Assembly (NCBI RefSeq): GCF_001742165.1
Contig: NZ_CP016444.1
Span: 248,001 to 312,000 of the forward strand
Length of the DNA stretch: 64,000 nt
Direction of reading: 5' to 3'
DNA from: Burkholderia stabilis
GTDB taxonomy: Bacteria > Pseudomonadota > Gammaproteobacteria > Burkholderiales > Burkholderiaceae
Every line of letters starts with the position of its first letter. The stretch's first letter is position 1. The notes under the pieces are model-generated. The model searched no databases and had not been told where the DNA came from. It saw only the letters and a program-made list of their open reading frames with translations. Shown one piece after another: positions 43,624 to 55,306 of the stretch. The translations under genes and the position numbers were made by a program.

Positions 43624-43987
43624 TGCGCGCCCTCCGTGCCTTGCGCACGCCGCTGGCGGCGCAGCAGCGCGCGCGTGACGAGCGCCGTCACGGCGATCGC
43701 GAGCGTGGTGCTCACGGCCAGCGCGACGACGACCGCCACCGCGTCGCCGCGCACGCGGTCGGCCGACACCATGATGCCGACGCCGGCCGGCACGAACAGC
43801 AGCGACAGGTGGCGCAGCAGTTCGAGCGCGGTCGGCTCGATCGCATCGGCCACCTGCGGGCGCAGCATCACGAAGCCGAACAGCAGCAGCATGCCGATCA
43901 CGGGGCCCGGCACCGGCAGGCCGAACAGATGGGACACGCCTTCCCGAGACACTGGAAGACCAGCAAGACCGCGAACGCCTGCAGCAT
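43620..43987 (-). pseudogene. lrgA: lrgA/cidA with an apparent single-base deletion
   Basis: Two frames together make a full LrgA/CidA. The first (from ATG 43987) reads MLQAFAVLLVFQCLG; the second reads EGVSHLFGLPVPGPVIGMLL and on to QRRAQGTEGAQ at 43620. Adding one G in the run at 43943-43945 would join them into a normal ~122-aa protein with LPVPGPVIGMLLLF, the family signature. As given, only a truncated form starting at GTG 43952 could be made. Real inactivation or a consensus error in a short homopolymer are both possible. lrgB is translationally coupled to it. Confidence 0.75.
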
Positions 43988-44186
43988 GAGCCGCTTCTCC
44001 CGAACGTGGCCGCGGATGCCGTGCGGCCGCGCGGCCGGTTGGCCGGCGGCTTGCCGCGCGCCGGCGTGAACGATACGCGCGATCGTATCAACTTCGCGCG
44101 CAATCGGACATCGCCGCGTGCGGATGCGGCGGAGAGACGCCGCCGGATGTGCAGCGCACGGCCCCCCCGGCCGCGCGAGCGCACCG

Positions 44187-45602
44187 TCACTGCCCCGGCG
44201 CGTGAACGCCTTCGCGTTCGCCTGCCGGCGCTTCGCCACGGCCGCGATACCACACCGCATAGATCACCGACAGCACGATCATGAACGGCACGCCGCAGAA
44301 CAGCGTCATCCGGAACTCGCGCGTGAAGTAGGTTGTGACCAGCGCCGCGAACATCAGCACCGCGCCGAGCAGCGACGTGACCGGAAAGCCCCACATCCGG
44401 AAGGTGAGCGTCTGGCCGCGATGCTGCCGGCGAAAGAACAGGTGCGTGACGAAGATCATCAGCCACGTGAACATCGCGCCGAACATCGACACCGACATCA
44501 TCATCACGAACGACGTATCCGGATACAGCACGTTCAGCACCGTCGCGAGCGCGATCCCGATCGCGGACAAACCCAGCGCGGCCGCCGGCACGCCGTGGCC
44601 GGTCAGCCGGCCGAGCGCCTTCGGCGCATAACCGGCGCGCGACAGGCTGAACATCATCCGCGTCGTGATGTAGAGCTGGCTGTTCATCGCGGACAGCGCG
44701 GCCACCAGGATCACGAAGTTGATCACGCCGGCCGCGCCCGGCACGTGCGTCGCGGCCATCACCTTGACGAACGGGCTTTCGTCGGAGCCGGCGGCCGTCC
44801 ACGGGACGATCGCGAGCATCAGCGCGAGCGTCAGCAGGTAGAAGAACACGAGGCGCAGCATCGTCGCGCGGAATGCGCGCGTGATCGCCTTGTGCGGGTC
44901 GCGCGCCTCGCCGGCCGCGACCGCGATCATCTCGATGCTCAGGTAGCTGAAGATCGACACGATCACCGCGACCCACATCCCCCACACGCCTTTCGGGAAG
45001 AACCCGCCGTGCGCCGTGTAGTTCGCGAAGCCGATGCCGGAACCGGCCGGCGCACCGAACACGACCACCGCGCCGAGCGCGATGAACGCGACGATCGCCG
45101 CGATCTTCAGCATCGAGAACACGTATTCGACCGCGCCGAACACCTTCACGCTGACCAGGTTGACGCCAATCAGCGCGGCCGAGAAGCCGATGATCCAGTA
45201 CCAGCCCGGCACCGCCGGAAACCAGTACTTCATGTACACGGCGATCGCCGTCACCTCGGTGCCGACCGCGAACACGATCGACGCCCAGTACGCGTAGCGC
45301 ACGAGGAAACCGGCCCACGGGCTCACGTAATGCTCGGCGTACGCGCCGAACGAGCCCGACGTCGGGTGCGCGACCGTCATCTCGGCGAGGCAGCCCATCA
45401 GCAGCAGCGCGATCAGCGCGCCGATCGCGTAGCTGACGAGCACGCTCGGCCCCGCGAAGCCGATCGCAAAGCCGCTGCCGAGGAACAGCCCCGTGCCGAT
45501 CGCGCCGCCGATCGCAATCATCGACAACTGCGCGGTCGACAGCCCGCGGTGCAACCCCTTCTCACGTTCGACGATCGCGTCGAATCCCTGCCGCTGGTTC
45601 AT
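44187..45602 (-). CDS. APC-family amino acid permease (AAT type), kynurenine operon
   Basis: 471 aa, 12 helices. AAT-family hallmarks: GLSTAQLSMIAIGGAIGTGL at the N-terminus, PTSGSFGAYAEHYVSPWAGF, and EMIAVAAGEARDPHKAITRA after helix 6. Relatives include GabP, ProY and aromatic amino acid carriers. The gene follows kynU by 100 bp and ends the operon, so it most likely imports kynurenine, tryptophan or 3-hydroxyanthranilate-related substrate; this rests on position. AAGGAG precedes the ATG. Confidence 0.9.
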   Translation of the reverse strand: MNQRQGFDAIVEREKGLHRGLSTAQLSMIAIGGAIGTGLFLGSGFAIGFAGPSVLVSYAIGALIALLLMGCLAEMTVAHPTSGSFGAYAEHYVSPWAGFLVRYAYWASIVFAVGTEVTAIAVYMKYWFPAVPGWYWIIGFSAALIGVNLVSVKVFGAVEYVFSMLKIAAIVAFIALGAVVVFGAPAGSGIGFANYTAHGGFFPKGVWGMWVAVIVSIFSYLSIEMIAVAAGEARDPHKAITRAFRATMLRLVFFYLLTLALMLAIVPWTAAGSDESPFVKVMAATHVPGAAGVINFVILVAALSAMNSQLYITTRMMFSLSRAGYAPKALGRLTGHGVPAAALGLSAIGIALATVLNVLYPDTSFVMMMSVSMFGAMFTWLMIFVTHLFFRRQHRGQTLTFRMWGFPVTSLLGAVLMFAALVTTYFTREFRMTLFCGVPFMIVLSVIYAVWYRGRGEAPAGEREGVHAPGQ

Positions 45603-45702
45603 GGTGTGTCTCCTTCGTCGAGCGCGGCCCGTGCGGGTGCGCGGGCCGTCATTCGATCTCGTTCTGTTTCGTCGTGTTGCGTACCGCGTGCCGCGCCGCG
45701 CG

Positions 45703-46932
45703 TCAGGTCACCGACTTGCGCGCGAGGAATGCGTCGGTGTTCCATGCGCCCGTCGCGACGACGTCCTTCAGCGCGGCGATCGTGTCCCACACGTCGACGT
45801 AGCGCACGTACAGCGGCGCGAAGCCGAAGCGCAGGATGTCCGGCGCGCGGAAGTCGCCGATCATGTTGCGCGCGATCAGCGCCTGCACGATCGCGTACCC
45901 TTGCGCGTGCGCGAGCGACACCTGGCTGCCGCGCTGCGCGGCATCGCGCGGCGACGCGAGCGTGAAGCCCAGACCGTCGAGCTCCTGGTCGACCAGCGCG
46001 ATGAACAAATCGCCGAGCGCGACGCTCTTGTCGCGCAGCACGCCGAGATCGACGCCGTCGAACGCGTCGAGCGCGGCTTCGAGTGCGATCACGCCGAGCT
46101 GCGGCGCAGTGCCCGTCAGCATCCGGTCGATCGCCGGATGCGGCGCGTAGTCGTGCGTGAAGTCGAACGGTTTCGCATGGCCGTGCCAGCCCGTCAGCGG
46201 CTGCCGCACATCGGCGAGATGCCGCGACGCGACGAACACGTAGGCCGGCGCGCCGGGCCCGCCGTTCAGGTACTTGTAGCCGCAACCGACCGCGAAATCC
46301 GCATCGCATGCGTTCAGCCCGATCGGCATCGCGCCGGCGGAGTGACACAGATCCCATACGCTCAGCGCGCCGGCTTCGTGCGCCTGGCGCGTGACGGCCG
46401 CCATGTCGTAGCGCTTGCCGCTCTTGTAGTTCACGTGCGTGAGCGACACGACGGCCACGTCCTCATCGATCGCCGCGACGATCTCGTCGGGATCGACGCA
46501 ACGCAGCTCGCAGCCGGTCAGCTCGGCGACGCTCGCCGCGATATACACGTCGGTCGGGAAATTGGTGCGCTCGGCCAGGATCACGCGGCGCCCCGGCCGC
46601 ATCCGCGTGGCCGCGACGAGCACCTTGAACAGGTTCACCGACGTCGAATCGGCGACGATCACCTCGCCCTTGCCCGCGCCGATCAGCGCGGCGATCTTGT
46701 CGCCGGTGCGCTGCGGCGCCGGATACCAGTCGGCGTCGTTCCACGAGCGGATCAGCCCGTGCGCCCATTCGTGTTCGAGCGCGCGCTGCATGCGCGCGGG
46801 CACATTCGCGGGCATCGCGCCGAGCGAGTTGCCGTCGAGGTAAATCGTGTCCGCGGGCAGGTCGAAGCGCGCGCGGCAGTGAGCGAGCGGGTCGGCCGCA
46901 TCGAGCGCGGCGCAGTGTTCGCGAGTGGTCAT
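45703..46932 (-). CDS. kynU: Kynureninase
   Basis: 409 aa PLP enzyme. The Schiff-base Lys220 lies in VGCGYKYLNGGPGAPA, the family signature; Asp194 in VWDLCHSAG pairs with the pyridine nitrogen; DGNSLGAMP and ERTNFPTDVYIA are also diagnostic. It cleaves kynurenine to anthranilate plus alanine, or 3-hydroxykynurenine to 3-hydroxyanthranilate. The second use fits the 3-hydroxyanthranilate genes immediately upstream. kynA and kynB are absent from the window, so the full tryptophan route needs genes elsewhere, and this may be a second, catabolic copy. AAGGA precedes the ATG. Confidence 0.95.
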   Translation of the reverse strand: MTTREHCAALDAADPLAHCRARFDLPADTIYLDGNSLGAMPANVPARMQRALEHEWAHGLIRSWNDADWYPAPQRTGDKIAALIGAGKGEVIVADSTSVNLFKVLVAATRMRPGRRVILAERTNFPTDVYIAASVAELTGCELRCVDPDEIVAAIDEDVAVVSLTHVNYKSGKRYDMAAVTRQAHEAGALSVWDLCHSAGAMPIGLNACDADFAVGCGYKYLNGGPGAPAYVFVASRHLADVRQPLTGWHGHAKPFDFTHDYAPHPAIDRMLTGTAPQLGVIALEAALDAFDGVDLGVLRDKSVALGDLFIALVDQELDGLGFTLASPRDAAQRGSQVSLAHAQGYAIVQALIARNMIGDFRAPDILRFGFAPLYVRYVDVWDTIAALKDVVATGAWNTDAFLARKSVT

Positions 46933-46976
46933 GAAATCAGGTTTCCTTCAGGAACGGTGTGCGTCGTAAAAAGGCG

Positions 46977-48002
46977 TCAGGCCGCGCGCGACGCCGCGGC
47001 CGGCGGCAGGTCGAAGAAGCGCAGTGCGTTGCCGCCGAGGATCTTGGCTTTGGCGATATCGGTGAGATCCGGATGCTGCTCGACGAGCGAGCCGATCCGC
47101 TGCTCGCCGAGCGGGAACGGATAGTCGGAGCCCAGCATCACGCGGTCCTCGCCCATCGTGTCGACCAGCAGGCGCAGCGCGCCGCGATCGAACACCGCGC
47201 TGTCCACGTGGAAGCGGTCGAGATAACTGACGGGCGGATGCGGGCAGTCCTCGCGCACGATGTCACGCTGCTCCCACGCGTTCTGCACGCGCCCGAGCAG
47301 GAATGCGAAGCTGCCGCCGCCATGCGCGAAGCACAGCTTCAGCGAGCGCGGAATCCGCTCGAATGCGCCGGACAAAATCAGCGACACCATGCTGAGTTGC
47401 GTCTCCGCCGGCATCGCAACGAGCCACGGCAGCATCCATTTCTTCATCCGCCCGTCGGTCATCATGTCCCACGGATGCACGAGCACCGGAATGCCGTCGT
47501 TCGCGCAATGCGCGAGGAACGTCACGAGGTGTTCGTCGTCGAGGTCGAGCGGCCCGAGATGGTTGCCGATCTGCACGCCGCGATGGCCGGCGCGATGCGC
47601 GCGCGTCGCTTCGCGGCACGCAAGCTCGACGTCCTGCAGCGGCACCTGCGCGAGCGCGAGCATCCGGTCGGGCGCATGCGCGCAAAGCTCGAGCGCGCGG
47701 TCGTTCATCCGCATCGCCCAGTCGTGCGCGTCGTGCGGCGCGTGGTCGTAGCCGAACATCACGGGCGTCGCGCACATCAGCTGGATGTCGATGCCGAGCG
47801 CATCCATTTCCGCGAGCCGCGCGGCCGGGTCCCACAGCGCGCGGTAAACCGGACGAAACGCGCGCTCGCCCGTCATGATCATCCCGTGTTCGCCGTCCGC
47901 GTCGATGCGCAGCCACGGCGCGCGCTGCGCGTCGAGGCGCGCGGCCTCTTCCCGCGAGATCGCCGGGAAAAAGTGCGAGTGCATGTCGATTCGAAGTGTC
48001 AT
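46977..48002 (-). CDS. nbaD: 2-amino-3-carboxymuconate-6-semialdehyde decarboxylase
   Basis: 341 aa from ATG 48002. Amidohydrolase-fold decarboxylase: HxH (His8, His10) in [13 protein letters not shown]-typical [64 protein letters not shown] and the metal Asp in MLGSDYPFP. It removes the carboxylate of the ring-opened 3-hydroxyanthranilate product to 2-aminomuconate semialdehyde. Length agrees with bacterial ACMSD. 32 bp after nbaC and 44 bp before kynU. Confidence 0.95.
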   Translation of the reverse strand: MTLRIDMHSHFFPAISREEAARLDAQRAPWLRIDADGEHGMIMTGERAFRPVYRALWDPAARLAEMDALGIDIQLMCATPVMFGYDHAPHDAHDWAMRMNDRALELCAHAPDRMLALAQVPLQDVELACREATRAHRAGHRGVQIGNHLGPLDLDDEHLVTFLAHCANDGIPVLVHPWDMMTDGRMKKWMLPWLVAMPAETQLSMVSLILSGAFERIPRSLKLCFAHGGGSFAFLLGRVQNAWEQRDIVREDCPHPPVSYLDRFHVDSAVFDRGALRLLVDTMGEDRVMLGSDYPFPLGEQRIGSLVEQHPDLTDIAKAKILGGNALRFFDLPPAAASRAA

Positions 48003-48034
48003 CGTCGTTGTGTCGGTGTAGGGGCGCGGCAAGC

Positions 48035-49036
<1,002 letters not shown>

Positions 49037-49040
<4 letters not shown>

Positions 49041-49810
49041 GATGGTCGGTAGGTGGTGAATTCGGTGCTGCCGAGCCCGTGCACCGTGCAGTGCACGTGC
49101 GCATCGGCAGGCAGTGCTTCGGCGGCCGTCGCGGCGCCGGCCATGATCAGCGAGCCGGCCGGCAGCACCAGCCCGCTCGTCGCGATCAGCCGCGACGCCT
49201 GCACGACCGAGCGCAGCGGATCGCCGAGGATCGCGGCGGTCGAGCCGGTCTGGATCACGCGCCCGTTCAGCCGCATCACGACGCCCGCGTTGCGCAACCC
49301 GTCGAAGCGGGTGGTCCATGGGCCGATCGTGAGGCCGGCCGACGAGCAGTTGTCGGCCACCACATCTTCCAGCGTGAAGCGGAAGTCGCGATAGCGCGAA
49401 TCGATGATCTCCATCGCGGGCGCCACCGCTTCCAGATAGCGTGCGGCTTCCAGCAGCGTGAGCGGGCGGTCGATGTCGCGGCGCGTGAGAAAGCACACTT
49501 CCGGCTCGACGCGCGGATGGATGAACCGGTCGAGCGCGACGCGTCCACCGTCCTCGTCGAGCATCGTGTCGGTGAGCCAGCCCCAGATCAGGCTGTCGAC
49601 GCCCATCTGGACCATCTTCGCGCGGCTCGTGAAGCCGAGCTTCACGCCGACCATCGTCTCGCCGCGATGGATGCGCCGCTCGATCGACGCGCGCTGGATC
49701 ACGTACGCCTCGTCGAGCGAGAACGCGGCGCCGGCCGTCAGTTGCGCGATCGCTTCCGCGTGGCGCGCGGCATCGTCGACGCGGGCGGCCAACGTATCGA
49801 GATTCGTCAT
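49037..49810 (-). CDS. nbaG: 2-oxo-3-hexenedioate (4-oxalocrotonate) decarboxylase
   Basis: 257 aa from ATG 49810. Member of the hydratase/decarboxylase (FAH-like) superfamily: [34 protein letters not shown] (metal Glu pair), [16 protein letters not shown] and [15 protein letters not shown]. Overlaps both neighbours by 4 bp (nbaI before, nbaF after), a sign of tight translational coupling. Makes 2-oxopent-4-enoate, the substrate of NbaH. The related hydratase at 51789-52607 differs in its second half, which lets the two be told apart by gene context. Confidence 0.9.
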
Positions 49811-50835
49811 GCGGCCTCCCGTGCCTTCAGCATGTCGAGCGCGACGTCGACGATCATGTCCTCCTGCCCGCCGACCATCCGCCGCCGGCCGAGCTCGACC
49901 ATGATGTCGAACGCCGACAGCCCGTACTTCGCGGCGGCCGCTTCCGTGTGCCGCAGGAAGCTCGAATACACGCCCGCATACCCGAGCGCGAGCGTTTCGC
50001 GGTCGACGCGCACCGGGCGCTCCTGCAGCGGGCGCACGATGTCTTCGGCCGCGTCGATCAGTTGCTTCACGTCGCAGCCGTGGTGCAGCCCGAGGCGATC
50101 GACGGCCGCGACGAACACTTCGAGCGGCGCGTTGCCGGCACCCGCGCCCATGCCCGTCAGCGATGCATCGATGCGGTCGCAACCATGTTCGAGCGCGACG
50201 ATCGAGTTCGCGACGCCGAGCGACAGGTTGTGGTGTGCGTGCATGCCCGTCTGCGTGGCCGGGTCGAGCACCGCCTTCAGCGCGTCGAAGCGCGCGGCGA
50301 CGTCGCGCATGCCGAGCGCGCCGCCCGAATCGACCACGTACACGCACTGCGCGCCGTAGCTTTCCATCAGCTTCGCCTGGTGCGCGAGCGCATCGGGCGT
50401 CGTCATGTGCGACATCATCAGGAAACCGACGGTGTCCATCCCGAGTTCGCGCGCATACGCGATGTGCTGCTTCGAGATGTCGGCTTCCGTGCAGTGCGTC
50501 GCGATCCGCACGATGCGCGCGCCGGCGTCGTACGCGGCGCGCAGGTCGTGCACGGTGCCGATGCCCGGCAGCAGCAGCGTCGCGACACGTGCGCGCTTCA
50601 CCGCGCCGGCCACCGCCTCGATCCACTGCAGGTCGGTGTGCGCGCCGAACCCGTAGTTGAAGCTCGAACCGGACAGGCCGTCGCCGTGCGCGACCTCGAT
50701 GCTGTCGACGCCCGCGTCGTCGAGCGCGCGGGCGATCGCGACGGCCTGTTCGATCGAATACTGATGACGGATCGCATGCATGCCGTCACGCAGCGTCACA
50801 TCGGACAGATAGATTTTTTTCGTCTGGTCGGTCAT
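49807..50835 (-). CDS. nbaI: 4-hydroxy-2-oxovalerate aldolase
   Basis: 342 aa from ATG 50835. DRE-TIM-like aldolase: [17 protein letters not shown] contains catalytic Arg16 and metal Asp17 with His20; [35 protein letters not shown] (two metal His) and the Asp/Asn cluster in [20 protein letters not shown] follow. Splits the hydrated product to pyruvate and acetaldehyde. In this family it forms a channelling complex with the acylating acetaldehyde dehydrogenase encoded 13 bp upstream, which here is frameshifted, so if the shift is real the acetaldehyde would have no direct route. Confidence 0.95.
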   Translation of the reverse strand: MTDQTKKIYLSDVTLRDGMHAIRHQYSIEQAVAIARALDDAGVDSIEVAHGDGLSGSSFNYGFGAHTDLQWIEAVAGAVKRARVATLLLPGIGTVHDLRAAYDAGARIVRIATHCTEADISKQHIAYARELGMDTVGFLMMSHMTTPDALAHQAKLMESYGAQCVYVVDSGGALGMRDVAARFDALKAVLDPATQTGMHAHHNLSLGVANSIVALEHGCDRIDASLTGMGAGAGNAPLEVFVAAVDRLGLHHGCDVKQLIDAAEDIVRPLQERPVRVDRETLALGYAGVYSSFLRHTEAAAAKYGLSAFDIMVELGRRRMVGGQEDMIVDVALDMLKAREAA

Positions 50836-50848
50836 TGCCGCTCTCCCG

Positions 50849-51792
50849 TCACGCTGCAACGCGGCTGGCCGCGATCTGTTCCGCGGCCGCGAGCGCGGCC
50901 GACGTCATGATGTCCAGGTTCCCCGCATACGACGGCAGGTAATGCGCGGCGCCCTCCACTTCGAGGAACACGCTGACCTTCAGCCCCGCGCGGCGCTCGC
51001 CCGCGTCGAACGCGAGCGGCTGCGCAGCCGTGTAGCGGTCGAACTGGACGGCCTGCTTGAGGCGGTAGCCCGGCACGTAGCTCGCGACCGCATCGACCAT
51101 CGTGCGGATCGAATGTTCGATCGCCTCGGTGTCGGCGCCCTCGTCGGTCAGGCAGTACACGGTGTCGCGCATCATCAGCGGCGGCTCGGCCGGATTCAGC
51201 ACGATGATCGCCTTGCCACGCGCGGCGCCGCCGACCGTCTCGATCGCCTTCGACGTCGTTTCGGTGAACTCGTCGATGTTCGCGCGCGTGCCGGGCCGGC
51301 CGAGCGGCTCGAGATCGACGCGACGATCTCCGCGTAATGCACGGGCGCGACCCGCGACACCGCATGCACGACCGGAATCGTCGCCTGGCCGCCGCAGGTG
51401 ACCATGTTCAGGTTCGGCGCGTCGAGATGTTCGAACAGGTTGACGACGGGCACGACGAACGGCCCGATCGCGGCCGGCGTCAGGTCGATCACCTGCACGC
51501 CGTGACGGCCGAGTACCTCGGCATGGCGCGCATGCGCGCCGGCCGACGTCGCGTCGAACGCGATCCGCACGTTCGCGAATTCCGGCATCGCGACGAGGCC
51601 GTCGATCCCGCCGGCGGTGGTCGCCACGCCGAGGCGCGCGGCGCGCGCGAGCCCGTCGGACGCCGGATCGATGCCGACCATCGCGGCCATCTCCAGATGC
51701 TTCGCATTGCGCAGCACCTTGATCATCAGATCGGTGCCGATGTTGCCGGAGCCGATGATGGCCACGGCGAGCTTGTCGAGGTCTTTCATCAT
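50849..51792 (-). pseudogene. nbaJ: Acetaldehyde dehydrogenase (acylating), apparent frameshift
   Basis: The first frame from ATG 51792 reads [20 protein letters not shown] (NAD site) and [20 protein letters not shown] (catalytic Cys); it leaves the family pattern after [15 protein letters not shown]. The second frame resumes with [20 protein letters not shown] and runs to 50849 ([20 protein letters not shown]). One missing C on the plus strand in the run at 51291 (CCGGG for an expected CCCGGG) explains it; the length is one short of a multiple of three. Restored, it is a normal ~314-aa MhpF/BphJ-type enzyme that turns acetaldehyde and CoA into acetyl-CoA. All other genes of the operon are intact, which favours a consensus error. 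Confidence 0.85.
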
Positions 51793-52607
51793 TCACGCTC
51801 CGGTTGGGTGGAGAAATACGCGCTGACGCTACCGAGCCCTTCGATCCGCGCGGTGAACACGTCGCCGGGCTGCACGCCGACCATCGGGCCGAGCGCGCCG
51901 GTCAGCACGATGTCGCCCGCGCGCAGCGGCGCGCCGACGCGCGCCATCGTGTTCGCGAGCCACAGCGCCGCATGCAGCGGGTTGCCGAGGCACGCGGCGC
52001 CCGCGCCGACGCTCACCGGCTCGCCGCGCCGCTCCATCGTCATCCCGCACTGGATCGCGTCGAACGCGCCGAGCGTCACCGGGCGGTTGCCGAGCACGAA
52101 CAGACCGCTCGACGCGTTGTCCGCGACCGTGTCGGTCAGCCGGATGTCCCAGTTCGCGATGCGGCTGCCGACGATCTCGATCGCGGGCAGCGCATACGCG
52201 GTCGCGCCAATCAGGTCGGCCATCGTGTGCCGTTCGTGCGGCAGGTCGCGTTCGAGCACGAGCGCGATCTCGGCCTCGACTTTCGGCTGCTGCGTGCGCG
52301 CCATCGCGATTTCCTCGCCGTCGGCGATCGACATGTCGTCGAACAGCATCCCGAAGTCGGGCTGGCCGACGCCGAGCTGCTGCTGCACGGCCGCCGAGGT
52401 CAGGCCGATCTTGCGGCCGACCAGCCGGCGGCCGGCCGCCCGCTTGCGCGCCGTGTTCGCGCGCTGCACCGCGTACGCGGCGTCGAGCGCGTCGCCGCCG
52501 AGCGCCGCGATCGCGTCGCGCACCGGCGCGCACGGCACGCCATCGCGCTCGGCCGCCCACAACGTGTCGGCGATGGCCTGCACGGCATTCCGGTCGAATT
52601 CGCTCAT
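51789..52607 (-). CDS. nbaH: 2-oxopent-4-enoate hydratase
   Basis: 272 aa from ATG 52607, overlapping nbaE by 4 bp and nbaJ by 4 bp. Hydratase/decarboxylase fold: [38 protein letters not shown] (metal Glu x2), [18 protein letters not shown] and [16 protein letters not shown]. Adds water to 2-oxopent-4-enoate to give 4-hydroxy-2-oxovalerate for the aldolase. Full length for MhpD/NbaH-type enzymes. Confidence 0.92.
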   Translation of the reverse strand: MSEFDRNAVQAIADTLWAAERDGVPCAPVRDAIAALGGDALDAAYAVQRANTARKRAAGRRLVGRKIGLTSAAVQQQLGVGQPDFGMLFDDMSIADGEEIAMARTQQPKVEAEIALVLERDLPHERHTMADLIGATAYALPAIEIVGSRIANWDIRLTDTVADNASSGLFVLGNRPVTLGAFDAIQCGMTMERRGEPVSVGAGAACLGNPLHAALWLANTMARVGAPLRAGDIVLTGALGPMVGVQPGDVFTARIEGLGSVSAYFSTQPERE

Positions 52608-54094
52608 GCGACCCTCACGCAGACGTTGGTGGTTTCGGAGTAGAAGTCGAGCGAATGGCGGCCGCCCTCGCGGCCGATGCCCGACAGCTTGGTGCCGCCG
52701 AACGGCGTGCGCAGGTCGCGCACGAACCACGCGTTCAGCCACACGATGCCCGTCTCGATCCGCTTCGCGACGCGATGGCCGCGCGCGAGATGCGTCGTCC
52801 ACACGCTCGCCGCGAGGCCGTAAGCACTGTCGTTCACGCGGCGGATCACTTCGTCCTCGCTGTCGAACGGTGCGACGTGGCACACGGGCCCGAAAATCTC
52901 CTCGGTCACGCAGCGCGCGGTGTCGGGCAGCCCGGTCCAGATGGTCGGCTGCACGAACGCGCCGTCGTCGCGCGCATCGCCGAACGCCGGCACGCCGCCG
53001 CCCGTCACGACCGTCGCGCCTTCTTCGACGGCGAGACGGAAATACGACAGCACCTTGTCGCGATGGCCGCGCGAGATCAGCGGCCCCATCGTCGTGGCCG
53101 GATCGTCGGGCGCGCCGACGCGCAGCGCCTCGGTGCGCGTCTTCAGCGCGGCGACGAAGCGCTCGAAGATCGGCCGCTCGACGTACACGCGCTCGCTGCA
53201 CAGGCAGACCTGCCCGGCATTGGTGAAGCTCGACTTGACGATGCCGTCCACCGCCGCGTCGAAATCCGCGTCGGCGAACACGACGGCCGCGTTCTTGCCG
53301 CCGAGTTCGAACGAGATGTCCTTCACGCCGTCGGCGACGGCCTTCATGATCGCGCTGCCCGTGCGCGATTCGCCGGTGAACGTGATCGCGTCGATGCCGG
53401 GATGGCGCGTGAGGAATTCGCCGGCCGCGGCCGGCCCGTGACCGTGCACGAGATTGAACACGCCGCGCGGCAGGCCCACGGCGTCGATCACTTCGGCGAG
53501 CAGCGTCGCGGAGCCGGGCGTCTCTTCCGACGGCTTCGCGACCACGCAATTGCCCATCGCAAGTGCCGGCGCGACCTTCCACGTGAACAGCAGCAGCGGC
53601 AGGTTCCACGGCGAGATGATGCCGACCACGCCGAGCGGCTTGCGCGTCACGTAGTTGAGGAATTGCCCGCCGTCGGCCGACTGCGATTCGAAGCAGTCGT
53701 CGCCGGCGGTGCGCACGAGATCGGCGAAGGTGCGGAAATTCGCGATGCCGCGCGCGATGTCGAGCGTCCGGGCCTGTGTGACGGGGCGGCCGGTATCCGC
53801 CACTTCGGCCGCGACGAAATCGTCGAAGCGGGCCTGGATGCCGTCGGCGATCCGGTGCAGCCAGTCGGCCCGCTGCGCGGGCGTCGTGTCGCGCCAGCCG
53901 GCCGCCTGCGCGGCGCGGGCCGCGCGCACCGCGGCGTCGACGCTCGCTTCGTCGGCCTCGCAGACGCGGGCGATTTCGGTGCCGTCGACGGGGCTCGTAT
54001 CCGCGAAGGTTCGCACGGTCTCGACGAACGCGCCGTCGATGTAGTGTCGCAAGAGCCGCGGCGTACGCGCGGCGTCGGTCGTTTCTCGGGTCAC
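52604..54094 (-). CDS. nbaE: 2-aminomuconate-6-semialdehyde dehydrogenase
   Basis: 496 aa from GTG 54094, which has AGGAG five nt upstream; a longer frame with an unfavoured start exists. ALDH features: PWNLP with Asn164, [10 protein letters not shown], general base Glu263 in [10 protein letters not shown], nucleophile Cys297 in [16 protein letters not shown]. The [12 protein letters not shown] and [12 protein letters not shown] ends are typical of the AmnC/NbaE/2-hydroxymuconic semialdehyde group. It oxidises 2-aminomuconate semialdehyde to 2-aminomuconate. First enzyme gene of the operon; the LysR gene ends 138 bp upstream, and that gap holds the likely promoter. Confidence 0.92.
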   Translation of the reverse strand: MTRETTDAARTPRLLRHYIDGAFVETVRTFADTSPVDGTEIARVCEADEASVDAAVRAARAAQAAGWRDTTPAQRADWLHRIADGIQARFDDFVAAEVADTGRPVTQARTLDIARGIANFRTFADLVRTAGDDCFESQSADGGQFLNYVTRKPLGVVGIISPWNLPLLLFTWKVAPALAMGNCVVAKPSEETPGSATLLAEVIDAVGLPRGVFNLVHGHGPAAAGEFLTRHPGIDAITFTGESRTGSAIMKAVADGVKDISFELGGKNAAVVFADADFDAAVDGIVKSSFTNAGQVCLCSERVYVERPIFERFVAALKTRTEALRVGAPDDPATTMGPLISRGHRDKVLSYFRLAVEEGATVVTGGGVPAFGDARDDGAFVQPTIWTGLPDTARCVTEEIFGPVCHVAPFDSEDEVIRRVNDSAYGLAASVWTTHLARGHRVAKRIETGIVWLNAWFVRDLRTPFGGTKLSGIGREGGRHSLDFYSETTNVCVRVA

Positions 54095-54232
54095 AACGTC
54101 TCCTGCTTGTCTGGACTGTTTGCAGGAGTCTAGGGAAGCCGCGCGAGAAGCGACAATCAAACATTCGGCGCTGGCTATGCTAAACGGGAATACCCGCGCA
54201 AGCCTTGTTCCACAAGGGTTTCAGGCCGACGC

Positions 54233-55198
54233 TCAGCTTCCCGGCGGGCGCTCCTGCACCGCTTCCTTCAGACATTCGATGAACGCGCGGCACGCGGCGC
54301 TCTGCTCCTTGTTCGAGCGCACCGAGAACCCGACCGTGCCGAACGCGCCCGTTTCGGGCAGGTCGAGAATGCGCAGCAGCCCGGCCTGCGCGAACTGCCG
54401 CGCGGCGACGCGCGGCATCAGCGCGATGCGCGGCGTGTCGAGCAGCAGGCCGATGTTGGTGAGCAGCGACAGCGATTCGACGATGTCGGTCGGCAGCGGC
54501 AACCCGGCCGCGCGAAACAGGTGCTCGGCCGCGAGCCGCGCGGGCGAATCGGGCGTCGGCAATATCCACGGCGCGCCGACCAGCTCGCGCAGCGGCGGCG
54601 CCGGGTCGGGCACGGGGCCGTAGCCGTTGCCGACCACCGCGCACATCGATTCGTCGAACAGCGCCTCGTGCGTGAGCGGGAACGCGCTCGCGATCGGCAG
54701 CTCGCGCTCCGGCAGCCGGCCGACGACGATGTCGAGATCGCCGGTGGCCAGCGCCGGGAACAGGTGCGCGGTCGTGCCTTCGCGCACGGTGACGAGCACC
54801 TGCGGCGTGCGCGCCTTGAGCATCGCGATCGCGCGCGGCAACAGCCGCGCGGACGCCGAGATCAGCGTGCCGACGATCACGTGCCCGCTCGTGCCGAGCC
54901 GGAAATCGTTCAGCTCGTCGGTCATGTAGCGCAGCTCGGCCATCAGCGACTTCACGCGCCGCCCGAGCATCAGGCCGAGATCGGTCGGCACCACGCCGCG
55001 GTTCGAGCGCGAGAACAGCGCGCCGTCGAAACACGATTCGAGTTCGTGGATCACCTTCGTCACGGCCGGCTGCGTGAGCCGCATCTCGTTGGCCGCGCGC
55101 ACGACCGAGCGCGTTTCCAGCACGCGCTCGAAAATCATCAACTGGTTCAGCTTGAGCCGGCGGATCAGGGAGATCTCGCTGAGCGGATTCGCGTCCAT
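54233..55198 (-). CDS. LysR family regulator of the nba operon (putative)
   Basis: 321 aa from ATG 55198. Winged helix: LKLNQLMIFERVLETRSVVR AANEMRLTQPAVTKVIHELE with a wing LFSRSNRGVVPTDLGLML typical of the GbpR/CbbR-like group. The effector part follows (VIVGTLISASARLLPRAIAM, FPALATGDLDIVVGRLPERE). Directly upstream of nbaE on the same strand with a 138-bp gap, so control of the operon is the natural inference; in other nba clusters a LysR-type protein (NbaR) plays this role. The frame continues 30 codons further up without a good start signal. Confidence 0.88.
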   Translation of the reverse strand: MDANPLSEISLIRRLKLNQLMIFERVLETRSVVRAANEMRLTQPAVTKVIHELESCFDGALFSRSNRGVVPTDLGLMLGRRVKSLMAELRYMTDELNDFRLGTSGHVIVGTLISASARLLPRAIAMLKARTPQVLVTVREGTTAHLFPALATGDLDIVVGRLPERELPIASAFPLTHEALFDESMCAVVGNGYGPVPDPAPPLRELVGAPWILPTPDSPARLAAEHLFRAAGLPLPTDIVESLSLLTNIGLLLDTPRIALMPRVAARQFAQAGLLRILDLPETGAFGTVGFSVRSNKEQSAACRAFIECLKEAVQERPPGS

Positions 55199-55306
55199 GT
55201 CTGCTTCGTCATCAAAGAGGGGATGCCGGACCTTAGCAACTTTAAAGCCGGCGCGCATCGGGAGATGCGCGACCCGGGCGGCATCCATCCGGGTGCCCGC
55301 ATTGAA

